Assembly (NCBI GenBank): GCA_002240395.1 | Contig: CP016836.1 | Coordinates: forward strand, 2,232,001-2,296,000 | DNA from: Xanthomonas citri pv. mangiferaeindicae | GTDB taxonomy: Bacteria; Pseudomonadota; Gammaproteobacteria; Xanthomonadales; Xanthomonadaceae | Length of the DNA stretch: 64,000 bases | Reading direction: 5' to 3' | Shown here: positions 56,600-64,000 of the stretch, piece after piece | Layout: every line of letters starts with the position of its first letter | Position numbering within the stretch: the first letter of the stretch is position 1 | Notes under the pieces: generated by a model | Told to the model about the DNA's origin: nothing | Database searches by the model: none | What the model saw: only the letters and a program-made list of their open reading frames with translations | Made by a program: the position numbers and the translations under genes

Positions 56600-58795
56600 T
56601 TAGCGGTGGCTGTCCGCGGCCGGGGCGGCGCCGGCGGGATGGGCACGGACGAAGGCCAGGCACTGGGCCGGTGGCAAGGGCCGCGAGATCCAGTAGCCCT
56701 GCAGTTCGTCGCAGTGGCGGTCGGCCAGGAAGCGCAGTTGGGCCTCCGTCTCCACACCCTCTGCGACAACCCGCAGGCCCAGCGCGTGTGCCAGCGAGAT
56801 GACCGTGGCGGTGATCGCGGCGTCTTCCCGGTCATCCGGCAGCCCGGCGACGAAGGCCTTGTCGATCTTGATCGTGGTAATCGGCAGTCGCTTGAGATAG
56901 GCGAGCGACGAGTAGCCGGTGCCGAAATCGTCGATCGCCAGCGACACGCCCATCGTGCGCAGGGCCTGCAGGCGCGCGGCCGCGTGTTCGGCGTCGGCCA
57001 TCAGCACGCTTTCGGTCAGTTCCAGCTCCAGCCCTTGGGGCGGGAATCCGACGTCCTCCAGCACACGGCGCACGACGCCGGGGAAATCGCCGCGCAGCAG
57101 TTGCAGCAGCGAGACATTGACCGAGACCGAGATGTCGGCCAGCCCCTGGCGGCGCCAGTCCAGCACGGTGCGGCAGGCTTCGCGCAGCACCCACTCGCCG
57201 ATCTCGTGGATCAGGCCGCTCTCTTCGGCGATCGGGATGAACTCGCTGGGCGGGATCTCGCCCAGCGTCGGGCTGTTCCAGCGCAACAGGGCCTCGACGC
57301 AGGCGATGCCGCCCTGGGCCCGGGCGTGACGCGGTTGCATGACCAGGCGCAGTTCGCCGCGGTCGAGCACTTCGCGCAGTGCGCCGGTCAGCGTGGTACG
57401 TCGGCGGGCGGCGATGTCCATCGCATCGTCGTAGCGCTTGAAGGTCCGACGTCCGGCGGCCTTGGCCTGGTACATCGCGATGTCGGCCTGCTTGAGCAGT
57501 TCGATCGCCCCGCGCGCATGGTCGGGATACACGCTGATGCCCAGCGACGGCGAGATCGTGATCTGCCGCCGGTCGTCGATGCGCAGCGGCGCCTCGAAGG
57601 CATGAATGATCTCGCGCGCCATGCGATCGGCGGCCTGCACGTCGTCGAGGTTCTCGATGACGATGGTGAACTCGTCGCCGCCCAGGCGCGCCACGGTGTG
57701 GTGCATGCCGACCGTTTGCTGCACCCGGGTGGCGGCGGCGCACAGGATGCGGTCGCCGGCGGCATGGCCCAGCGAATCGTTGATGTCCTTGAAGCGGTCC
57801 AGGTCGAGGAACAGCACCGCGATGCGGTGGCCGTTGTCGCGGGCGCGCGTGATCGCGCGCGACAGGCGCTCCGACAGCAGCGAGCGGTTGGGCAGGCTGG
57901 TGAGCGTGTCGAAGTTGGCCAGGTAGCGCAGCTCCTGTTCGGCGCGCTTCTGATGGGTGATGTCGTTGAGCACGAACACGTGCAGGGGCTGGCCCATGTC
58001 GGCGTCGTAGACGGTGCGGCACTCGACGGCGGCGAGGAACTGCTCGCCGTCCTTGCGCCGCTGCCGCAACTCGCCACTCCAGTGGCCGTGGCGCGCGGCC
58101 TCTTCGCGCAGGTGGCGCGAGACGTCCTCGTCGTCGGGGTTGTCGTCGAGCAGACGGGCGTCCTGGCCCAGCACCTCGTTCTCGGTGTAGCCGGTCATGC
58201 GCAGGAAGGCGGGGTTGACCGCGACGTAGCGGAAGCCGGCATCGATGACCGCGACCGCCTCGCGCATGCTACGCAGCACCTCGGCGGCGATTCGGTGTTC
58301 GCGCTCGGCCGCGCGCGTGCCTGTGATATCGAGCGCGGTACCGGCGATGCGCGAGATTGCGCCGTCGCGGTCACGGGCGACCGCGCGGCCGCGCACGCGG
58401 ACCCAGCGCCAGTCGCCGCCGTCGATTGCGACGCGCACCTGCAGTTGCAACTGGCCGCCGCCATCGCCCGCGATATAGCGCGCCAGCGCCTCGCGGGCGC
58501 GCGGGCGGTCCTCGGGGTGCAGCAGCGCATCGATCGGCACCACGTGTTCGACCGCGGCCTCGCCGTGCGGGTCGGTCTCGCACACGGTGTGCCGGACCTC
58601 GCCGGACCCCATGTCGTAGTCCCAGTCGCGCTCGCCGGTGGCCCACAGCGCCAAGTTCAACCGCGCCGCCCGCTCGTCCCGGGGGTGGGGGCGGGCCCGC
58701 CGGCGCTGCCGTCCGAGCACCAGCACCGCGCACAGCACCAGCAATGCGGTCAGCAATGCAGTGACCGGAACGTGCAACGAACTGGGGACGATCAC
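56600..58795 (-). CDS. PAS-PAS-GGDEF-EAL c-di-GMP turnover protein
   Basis: A 731-residue membrane-anchored protein. One N-terminal transmembrane helix (about 8-28) is followed by two PAS domains (about 45-165 and 165-290; the second with NPAFLRMTGYTENEVLG). The GGDEF domain has an intact LGGDEF and the DxLT-PNR start, so synthesis is possible. The EAL domain has CVEALLRW, VNVSLLQL, LELTESVLM, IDDFGTGYSSLAYLKRLP, IKIDKAFV and VAEGVE, so hydrolysis should be intact too. It is divergent from ygfB and probably a sensory c-di-GMP enzyme. Confidence 0.94.
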   Translation of the reverse strand: MIVPSSLHVPVTALLTALLVLCAVLVLGRQRRRARPHPRDERAARLNLALWATGERDWDYDMGSGEVRHTVCETDPHGEAAVEHVVPIDALLHPEDRPRAREALARYIAGDGGGQLQLQVRVAIDGGDWRWVRVRGRAVARDRDGAISRIAGTALDITGTRAAEREHRIAAEVLRSMREAVAVIDAGFRYVAVNPAFLRMTGYTENEVLGQDARLLDDNPDDEDVSRHLREEAARHGHWSGELRQRRKDGEQFLAAVECRTVYDADMGQPLHVFVLNDITHQKRAEQELRYLANFDTLTSLPNRSLLSERLSRAITRARDNGHRIAVLFLDLDRFKDINDSLGHAAGDRILCAAATRVQQTVGMHHTVARLGGDEFTIVIENLDDVQAADRMAREIIHAFEAPLRIDDRRQITISPSLGISVYPDHARGAIELLKQADIAMYQAKAAGRRTFKRYDDAMDIAARRRTTLTGALREVLDRGELRLVMQPRHARAQGGIACVEALLRWNSPTLGEIPPSEFIPIAEESGLIHEIGEWVLREACRTVLDWRRQGLADISVSVNVSLLQLLRGDFPGVVRRVLEDVGFPPQGLELELTESVLMADAEHAAARLQALRTMGVSLAIDDFGTGYSSLAYLKRLPITTIKIDKAFVAGLPDDREDAAITATVISLAHALGLRVVAEGVETEAQLRFLADRHCDELQGYWISRPLPPAQCLAFVRAHPAGAAPAADSHR

Positions 58796-58922
58796 GCGGA
58801 CTCCGCGCCGGAGGGGCGGCGTCGAGTTTAGGCATCGCGTGGCCGGGACAACAAGCGCGGCGATGAGGGGACGACGGTGCGGTTGCTACACTGCGCCGTC
58901 CCTCGCCGCCCTCGTGAGTCCT

Positions 58923-59473
58923 GTGTCCGAACACCTGCCCAGTCCCGCCGAGATCGACGCCGAGACCGGCCGTCTGCAGTTGGCCATCGGGGCCAGCGAA
59001 TTGCATGGAAGCCTCTGCGGCTGGCTGGCCGGTGGCGGGGCGTCACGGCCCGACTGGCTGGCCCCGGTGCTCGCGGATGACGCCCTGCCTGCTCCGGTGG
59101 CCGGCAGCGCGCTCGACCGGCTGCGCGAGGTCAGCGCGGCGCAGCTGGAGGATCGCAGTTTCGGGTTTGCGCTGGTGCTGCCCGACGAGGACGCGACGCT
59201 GTCGGCGCGCAGCGCGGCGCTGTTCGATTGGTGTCGCGGGTTTCTTGGGGCTTCGGCCTGGCTGCGGGCGCGGCCCCGGGCCTGTCGGAGGAAGGCACCG
59301 AGGCCTTGGCCGATCTCGCGCGGCTCGCGGCGGCCGACGCGCAGGCCGATGCCGAGGACGACGATGCCGAAGAAGACGCGTTCGCCGAGATCGAGGAATT
59401 CGTGCGCGTCGCGGTGCTGTTGCTGCACGGCGATGCGGCGCTGGGCCGGCGTCATCGCAACCGGTTGAACTGA
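58923..59473 (+). pseudogene. YgfB/YecA-type (UPF0149) protein, frameshifted (probable sequence error)
   Basis: From the GTG at 58923 (MSEHLPSPAEID) the family pattern is clear: ASELHGSLCGWLAGG, FALVLPDED and SAALFDWCRGFLG. At GGGG (59247-59250) the frame shifts. Adding one G gives FGLAAGAAPGLSEEG, then an acidic Ala/Asp-rich stretch and EIEEFVRVAVLLLHGD, with the stop at 59473 and 183 residues in total, normal for the family. It precedes pepP by one base, the same order (ygfB-pepP) as in E. coli. Function unknown. Confidence 0.87.
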
Positions 59474-59474
59474 C

Positions 59475-60797
59475 GTGGCCGACGCGATGTCCGTGGCCGC
59501 CTGCCAGAAGCGGCGGCGCCAGTTGATGCGGATGGCCGGTAACGACGCGATCGTGGTGGTGCCCTCGGCGCCCGAGCGCATCCGCAGTCGCGATACCCAC
59601 TTTCCGTATCGTCAGGATTCCGACCTGTGGTACCTGACCGGATTCGCCGAACCCGATGCGGTGCTGGTGCTGGTGCCGGGCCGTGCGCATGGCGAGGCAC
59701 TGCTGTTCTGCCGTGAGCGCGATGCCGAGCGCGAAGCCTGGGACGGGCCGCGGGTCGGTCCCGACGGCGCGGTGGATGCGTTGGGCGTGGACGATGCGTA
59801 TCCGATCGACGATCTCGACGAGATCCTGCCCGGGCTGCTCGAGGGCAGGACCCGGGTGTACTACCACTTCGGGCGCGACACCGAATTCGATCTGCAGCTC
59901 ATCGGCTGGCTCAACCGTGTGCGCGCGCAGGTACGGCTGGGCGCGCAGCCGCCGCACGAGTTCCTCGAGCTTGGCCACCTGCTCGACGAGATGCGGCTGA
60001 TCAAGACCGCCGACGAGCTGAAGCTGATGCGCCGGGCGGCGAAGATCAGCGTCGAGGCGCACGCTGCGGCGATGCGCGCGGCGCGGCCGGGTGTGCGCGA
60101 GTACGAACTGCAGGCGGAGCTGGAGTACGTGTTCCGCCGCCACGATGCGGTGCCGGCCTACGAGAGCATCGTCGGTGCGGGCGCCAATGCCTGCGTGCTG
60201 CACTACCGGGCCAATGCCGCGCAGGCGCGCGACGGCGACCTGGTGTTGATCGACGCGGGGGCGGAGTACCGCGGTTATGCCGCCGACATCACCCGGACGT
60301 TCCCAGTCAACGGCCGTTTCACCGCGGCGCAGCGCGCGCTGCATGAGGTCGTGGAAGCGGCGCAGCAGGCGGCACTGAGCAAGGCACAGCCTGGCAGGCC
60401 CTATGAGGCCGGGCACCACGCGGCGGTCGAGGCGCTGACCGAAGGCCTGCTGCGGCTGGGTCTGCTCAAGGGCCGTCTGGAGACGTGCATCGCCGAGGGC
60501 CGCTACAAGCGTTATTACCCGCACAAGACCGGGCACTGGTTGGGCCTGGACGTGCACGATGTCGGCGATTACCGCATCGAGGGCGAGTCGCGCCTGCTCG
60601 AGCCGGGCATGGTCTACACGATCGAGCCCGGGCTCTACGTGCCGGCCGACGACACGTCGGTCGATGCGAAGTGGCGCGGCATCGGCATCCGCACCGAAGA
60701 CGACGTGCTGATCACCCGCGCTGGCCACGAAGTACTTACTGCGGGCCTCGCCCGCACGGTCGACGAGATCGAAGCCTTCATGGCGCAGGCGCGCTGA
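59475..60797 (+). CDS. pepP: Xaa-Pro aminopeptidase
   Basis: A 440-residue M24B metallopeptidase that removes an N-terminal residue preceding proline. The N-terminal creatinase-like domain (about 1-175) includes FPYRQDSDLWYLTGF. The catalytic pita-bread domain carries the dinuclear metal ligands: Asp pair in LIDAGAEYRGYAADIT, His in KTGHWLGLDVHD, Glu in YTIEPGLYV and Glu in GIGIRTEDDVL. The GTG at 59475 starts the frame; an ATG four codons later is possible. It directly follows ygfB. Confidence 0.96.
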   Translation: MADAMSVAACQKRRRQLMRMAGNDAIVVVPSAPERIRSRDTHFPYRQDSDLWYLTGFAEPDAVLVLVPGRAHGEALLFCRERDAEREAWDGPRVGPDGAVDALGVDDAYPIDDLDEILPGLLEGRTRVYYHFGRDTEFDLQLIGWLNRVRAQVRLGAQPPHEFLELGHLLDEMRLIKTADELKLMRRAAKISVEAHAAAMRAARPGVREYELQAELEYVFRRHDAVPAYESIVGAGANACVLHYRANAAQARDGDLVLIDAGAEYRGYAADITRTFPVNGRFTAAQRALHEVVEAAQQAALSKAQPGRPYEAGHHAAVEALTEGLLRLGLLKGRLETCIAEGRYKRYYPHKTGHWLGLDVHDVGDYRIEGESRLLEPGMVYTIEPGLYVPADDTSVDAKWRGIGIRTEDDVLITRAGHEVLTAGLARTVDEIEAFMAQAR

Positions 60798-60865
60798 CGG
60801 CCAAGTCGCTTCGGGCCAGCGCGCGCGCATGCCGATGACGGCAATGCTTCAGTCCGCAGTACAAA

Positions 60866-60886
60866 GCCCTCCCCGCACGGGAGGGC
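60866..60886. terminator. Hairpin between pepP and pepQ (convergent genes)
   Basis: GCCCTCCC, loop CGCAC, GGGAGGGC. Lies in the 171-base gap between the two convergent stops and may end both transcripts. The rest of the gap shows nothing else. Confidence 0.5.
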
Positions 60887-60968
60887 GATCCGCTTGCGCG
60901 GCACTGCCGCGCGGGCCGACCGAACGCCCGGTGCGTTGCGCCGGGCCGGACGGGTGGGGTGGGGCGGC

Positions 60969-62318
60969 TTACTCGGCCGATGCCTCCCACGCCTCGCGCG
61001 TGAGGTTGATCGGGGCGTCGTCGGTGCACACCACGTTGTCCTCGATCCGGATGCCGCCGTAGGGGCGGAACGTCTCGACCCGGTCCCAGTCGACCGCATC
61101 GCCCTTGCCCGCGGCCTTGAGGTCCTCGAGCAGCATGTCGACGAAGTACACGCCCGGCTCGATCGTGACCACCATGCCCGGCGCCAGCGTGCGAGTCAGC
61201 CGCAGGTAGGGATGGCCGTCGGGCTTGGCGATGGTGCCACCGGTCTCCGAGGCCGCGAAGCCTGCGACGTCGTGCACCTGCAGGCCGATGCCGTGGCCGA
61301 TGCCGTGCGGGAAAAAGGCGGCGCTGACGCCGGTCTCCAGTGCTTCCTCGGGCGAGACGCGCAGCACGCCGAAGTCGCGCAGCACGCCCGACAGCGCCAA
61401 GTGCGCGTCCAGATGCAACTGCTTGTAGTCGAAGCCGCTGCGCACCTGCGCGCACATCGCCCGCTGCGCACGGTCGACGGCGCCGATCATCGCCTGGAAC
61501 TCGCTGTCGGTGTCGCGCGCGTAGCTGCGGGTGATGTCGGCCGCGTAGCCGGCATGGCTGGCGCCTGCGTCGATCAGGAAGCTGTGCACCGGGTCGGGTG
61601 CCAGACGGCCGAGTTCGGTGTAGTGCAGCACCGCGGCGTGTTCGTTGAGCGCGACGATGTTGTGGTACGGCAGTTCGTTGGCGTCCTGGCCGGCGGCCTG
61701 GCAGTAGGCCAGGTGGATGCCGAACTCGCTGGCGCCGGCGCGGAATGCACGCTCGGCGGCCTGGTGGGCGCCGACCGCGATGCGCGTGGCCTCGCGCAAC
61801 ATCGCGATCTCGTAGGGCGTCTTGAACGCGCGGTGGTAGTCGAGATGGTCGATCACTGCCTGCGGATTGTTCGGGCGGTAGGCGCCGTACTGGCCGAGCG
61901 CGCTCTGCGGCTCACCGAGGATCGCGCAGCGCGCGGCATTCTTGGGCAGGTGCTGCTGGGCGTCTTCCGGCTTGCGGATGACGACGATATCGAAGTGCGC
62001 CACCCAGTAACCGGAGGGCGCCTCGGGCACGACGTGCCAGTAGTCGCGCGGCTGCAGGTAGATCAGCTTCGGCTTCGCGCCGGGCGTCACCACCAGCCAG
62101 CTGCCTGGGTTGCGGGTCAGCGGCACCCAGGCCTTGAACTGCGGGTTGACCGCGTAAGGGTAGTCGCGGTCGTCGAAGACCTGGTAGTGCAGCGTGCCGC
62201 TGGGGATCACCAGGTGGTCGAGGCCTGCGCGCTCGAGCGCGGTGTGCGTGCGCTGGGACAGCGTCGCGAGGTGGTCGGCGTAGAGGTCGGCAGCGGACGG
62301 CACGGAAGTGGTGGACAT
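60969..62318 (-). CDS. pepQ: Xaa-Pro dipeptidase
   Basis: A 449-residue M24 peptidase that cleaves dipeptides ending in proline. The metal ligands are seen in SFLIDAGASHAGYAADITRSY, PHGIGHGIGLQVHDV, MVVTIEPGVYFVD and GGIRIEDNVV. Length and the long insertion between the last two motifs fit PepQ rather than PepP. Start ATG 62318 (MSTTSVPSAADLY). Neighbouring pepP is a distant relative in opposite orientation, not a tandem duplicate. Confidence 0.95.
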   Translation of the reverse strand: MSTTSVPSAADLYADHLATLSQRTHTALERAGLDHLVIPSGTLHYQVFDDRDYPYAVNPQFKAWVPLTRNPGSWLVVTPGAKPKLIYLQPRDYWHVVPEAPSGYWVAHFDIVVIRKPEDAQQHLPKNAARCAILGEPQSALGQYGAYRPNNPQAVIDHLDYHRAFKTPYEIAMLREATRIAVGAHQAAERAFRAGASEFGIHLAYCQAAGQDANELPYHNIVALNEHAAVLHYTELGRLAPDPVHSFLIDAGASHAGYAADITRSYARDTDSEFQAMIGAVDRAQRAMCAQVRSGFDYKQLHLDAHLALSGVLRDFGVLRVSPEEALETGVSAAFFPHGIGHGIGLQVHDVAGFAASETGGTIAKPDGHPYLRLTRTLAPGMVVTIEPGVYFVDMLLEDLKAAGKGDAVDWDRVETFRPYGGIRIEDNVVCTDDAPINLTREAWEASAE

Positions 62319-62387
62319 CTCGATCCTGCGGGAAAAGCGTGAACGCCTATTCTGCCGCAAGCACCCCCAAGCCTGGGGGCGGGCGGC

Positions 62388-63542
62388 TCAGTCTTCCAGG
62401 AACAGCGACACCACGTCGTTGGCGAAGCGATGGCCGAGCGCGGTCGGCACGATGCGGACGCCGTCGTCGTGCAGCCAGCCGGCGTCGAACGCGGCCTGCA
62501 GCGGGGCGGCGATCGCCGATGCCGGCAGGCCGGTGCAGGCCTCGAAATCGTGCAGCGTGAAGCCCTCGACCAGGCGCAGCGCGTTGAGCATGTACTCGAA
62601 CGGCCGGCGCGCCTCGGCGATGCGCTCGTCGCCACCGATCGAGTCCGGCGTGCCGGCGGTCGCCAGCCAGGCCGTGGGGTGCTTGTGCTTCCAGCGGCGC
62701 GCGATCGTCTGCTCGCTGCCCAGCGTAAGCTTGCCGTGGGCCCCGGCGCCGATGCCCAGGTAGTCGCCGAAGCGCCAGTAATTGAGGTTGTGGGCGCATT
62801 GCCGGCCGGGCCGCGCGTAGGCCGAGATCTCGTACTGCGCGTAGCCCGCGTCGGCGAGCCGCGCCTGGCAGCGTTCCTGCATGTCCCAGGCCAGGTCCTC
62901 GTCGGGCAGGTCCTGCGGCGGGCGCGCGGCGTAGACGGTGTTGGGTTCGAGCGTGAGCTGGTAGTGCGAGATGTGCGCCGGCGCCAGCGCGATCGCGCGC
63001 GCGATGTCGTCCTCGGCCATCGCCAGTGTCTGGCCCGGCAGCGCATACATCAGATCGAGGTTGACGTTGTCGAACCCCGCTTCGCGCGCCAGCGCGACCG
63101 CCGCCAGCGCCTGCGCGCTGTCGTGGATCCGGCCCAGGCGCTGCAGGCAGCCATCGTCGAAGCTCTGGATGCCGAAGCTGATCCGGTTCACGCCGGCGCG
63201 GCGGTAGTCCTCGAAGCGGCCGTGCTCGGCGGTGCCGGGGTTGGTTTCCAGGGTGATCTCCGCGCCCGGGGCGAAGCGCAGCCGCGAGGAGGCGCCTTGC
63301 AGCAGCCGGTCGATCGCGTCGGCCGGGAACAGGCTCGGCGTGCCGCCGCCGAAGAACACGCTGTGCACCGTGCGGCCCCACACCAACGGCAAGTCCTGGT
63401 CGAGGTCGGCCAGCAGCGCGTCGACATAGGCATCGAACGGCAGCGCACCGCGTTGCTCGTGCGAGTTGAAGTCGCAGTACGGGCATTTGCGCACGCACCA
63501 GGGCAGGTGCACGTACAGCGACAGGGGCGGGGGAATCAGCAT
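62388..63542 (-). CDS. hemW: HemW, radical-SAM heme chaperone
   Basis: A 384-residue radical SAM protein with the HemW/HemN-type cluster motif CVRKCPYCDF (C16, C20, C23 from the ATG at 63542). GGGTPSLF, the SAM-binding ETNPGT and GVNRISFGIQSFD follow. The C-terminal part has the HemW pattern, including NLNYWRFGDYLGIGAGAHGK. The protein probably carries heme to respiratory enzymes and does not oxidise coproporphyrinogen. A start 12 codons upstream (63578) cannot be excluded. It lies 64 bases downstream of rdgB, the order also found in E. coli. Confidence 0.94.
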   Translation of the reverse strand: MLIPPPLSLYVHLPWCVRKCPYCDFNSHEQRGALPFDAYVDALLADLDQDLPLVWGRTVHSVFFGGGTPSLFPADAIDRLLQGASSRLRFAPGAEITLETNPGTAEHGRFEDYRRAGVNRISFGIQSFDDGCLQRLGRIHDSAQALAAVALAREAGFDNVNLDLMYALPGQTLAMAEDDIARAIALAPAHISHYQLTLEPNTVYAARPPQDLPDEDLAWDMQERCQARLADAGYAQYEISAYARPGRQCAHNLNYWRFGDYLGIGAGAHGKLTLGSEQTIARRWKHKHPTAWLATAGTPDSIGGDERIAEARRPFEYMLNALRLVEGFTLHDFEACTGLPASAIAAPLQAAFDAGWLHDDGVRIVPTALGHRFANDVVSLFLED

Positions 63543-63606
63543 CGGCCGGAAGAGTGGAGGGGCCGGGTGGCCCGACACCAGGGGCGGGCGGGCCCGCCAG
63601 GAGGGA

Positions 63607-64000
63607 TCAGGATGCCAGGCCGGTCAGGCGCTGACGCAGTGCCTGGAGCGCGCGGGCCCGGTGGCTGAGGCGGTTCTTCAGTTCGGGCGCCATCTCCGCG
63701 GCGGTCAGGCCGTGCTCGGGGTCGAGGAACACCGGGTTGTAGCCGAATCCGTGCTGGCCGCACGGGCTTTCGAGGATGCGGCCCTCCCAGGCGCCCTCGG
63801 CGATCAGCGGCTGCGGATCGTCGGCATGGCGCAGCACCACGATCACCGCGTAGAAGCGCGCCGTGCGCCGGTCCTCGGGCACGTCGCGTAGCGCCTCGAG
63901 CAGCTTGGCGTTGTTGGCGGCGTCATCGGTTGGCGTGCCGGCATAGCGCGCACTATAGAGGCCGGGCGCTCCGCCGAGCGCATCGACGATCAGACCCGAG
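63607..64000 (-). CDS. rdgB: XTP/dITP diphosphatase (3' part; runs off the right edge)
   Basis: The visible 130 residues start at [21 protein letters not shown], the substrate-binding region of the Ham1/RdgB family, followed by [17 protein letters not shown] and the GFGYNPVF motif. The C-terminus [14 protein letters not shown] is also typical. The enzyme removes non-canonical purine nucleotides from the pool. The N-terminal 65-70 residues lie beyond the window. It is upstream of hemW and probably co-transcribed. Confidence 0.95.
   Translation of the reverse strand, partial: SGLIVDALGGAPGLYSARYAGTPTDDAANNAKLLEALRDVPEDRRTARFYAVIVVLRHADDPQPLIAEGAWEGRILESPCGQHGFGYNPVFLDPEHGLTAAEMAPELKNRLSHRARALQALRQRLTGLAS

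Overview
The window looks like a high-GC chromosome of the Xanthomonadaceae (Lysobacter/Luteimonas-like). The evidence is the type IV pilus block (pilC, pilB, pilA, pilR, pilS) next to sucCD, the housekeeping sequences, and the gene order zapA - 6S RNA - 5-formyl-THF cyclo-ligase. The genus is an inference from gene content; there is no rRNA gene to check it.

Layout. (1) 1-2.3 kb: the 5' part of pilC and then pilB, both on the minus strand. (2) 2.4-34.5 kb: an accessory surface-protein region lying between pilB and pilA. It starts with a serine recombinase (minus) and an AT-richer control region holding two inverted, invertase-like sites. Then, all on the plus strand: a trimeric autotransporter adhesin (TAA) with a Ser/Thr-rich stalk, a small BamE-like membrane protein, three related putative glycosyltransferases (DUF2827-like) with one secreted protein embedded among them, three very large classical autotransporters (2258, 2261 and 1686 aa) with a degenerate EAL protein between the first two, and aquaporin Z. 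(3) 34.5-38.2 kb: poorly characterised genes of lower GC (a small hypothetical gene, a putative lipoprotein hydrolase, a broken DUF1508 gene, an ICMT-like membrane methyltransferase). (4) 38.3-45.9 kb: pilA with a good sigma-54 promoter, a frameshifted histidine kinase, a periplasmic TPR/GGDEF protein, pilR and pilS. (5) 46-64 kb: core genes sucCD, a ccdAB toxin-antitoxin pair, nadE, dtd, rpoD, rpiA, an EVE-domain gene, ygfA-type ligase, 6S RNA, zapA/zapB-like, a PAS-GGDEF-EAL protein, ygfB, pepP, pepQ, hemW and the 5' part missing rdgB.

How it may work together. PilS/PilR and sigma-54 very probably drive pilA. The adhesin region reads as one system: Ser/Thr-rich passengers are encoded beside three putative glycosyltransferases joined by ATGA stop/start overlaps, which suggests dedicated glycosylation of the autotransporters before export. 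The degenerate EAL protein and two c-di-GMP enzymes elsewhere in the window hint at c-di-GMP-linked control, and the inverted sites beside the recombinase may switch the TAA on and off. These last points are inferences from motifs and context.

Sequence quality. Three otherwise normal genes (the kinase at 39.1-40.6 kb, dtd and ygfB) each lack exactly one base in a G/C run, and the DUF1508 gene lacks two bases. This pattern suggests homopolymer errors in the assembly, at least in part.
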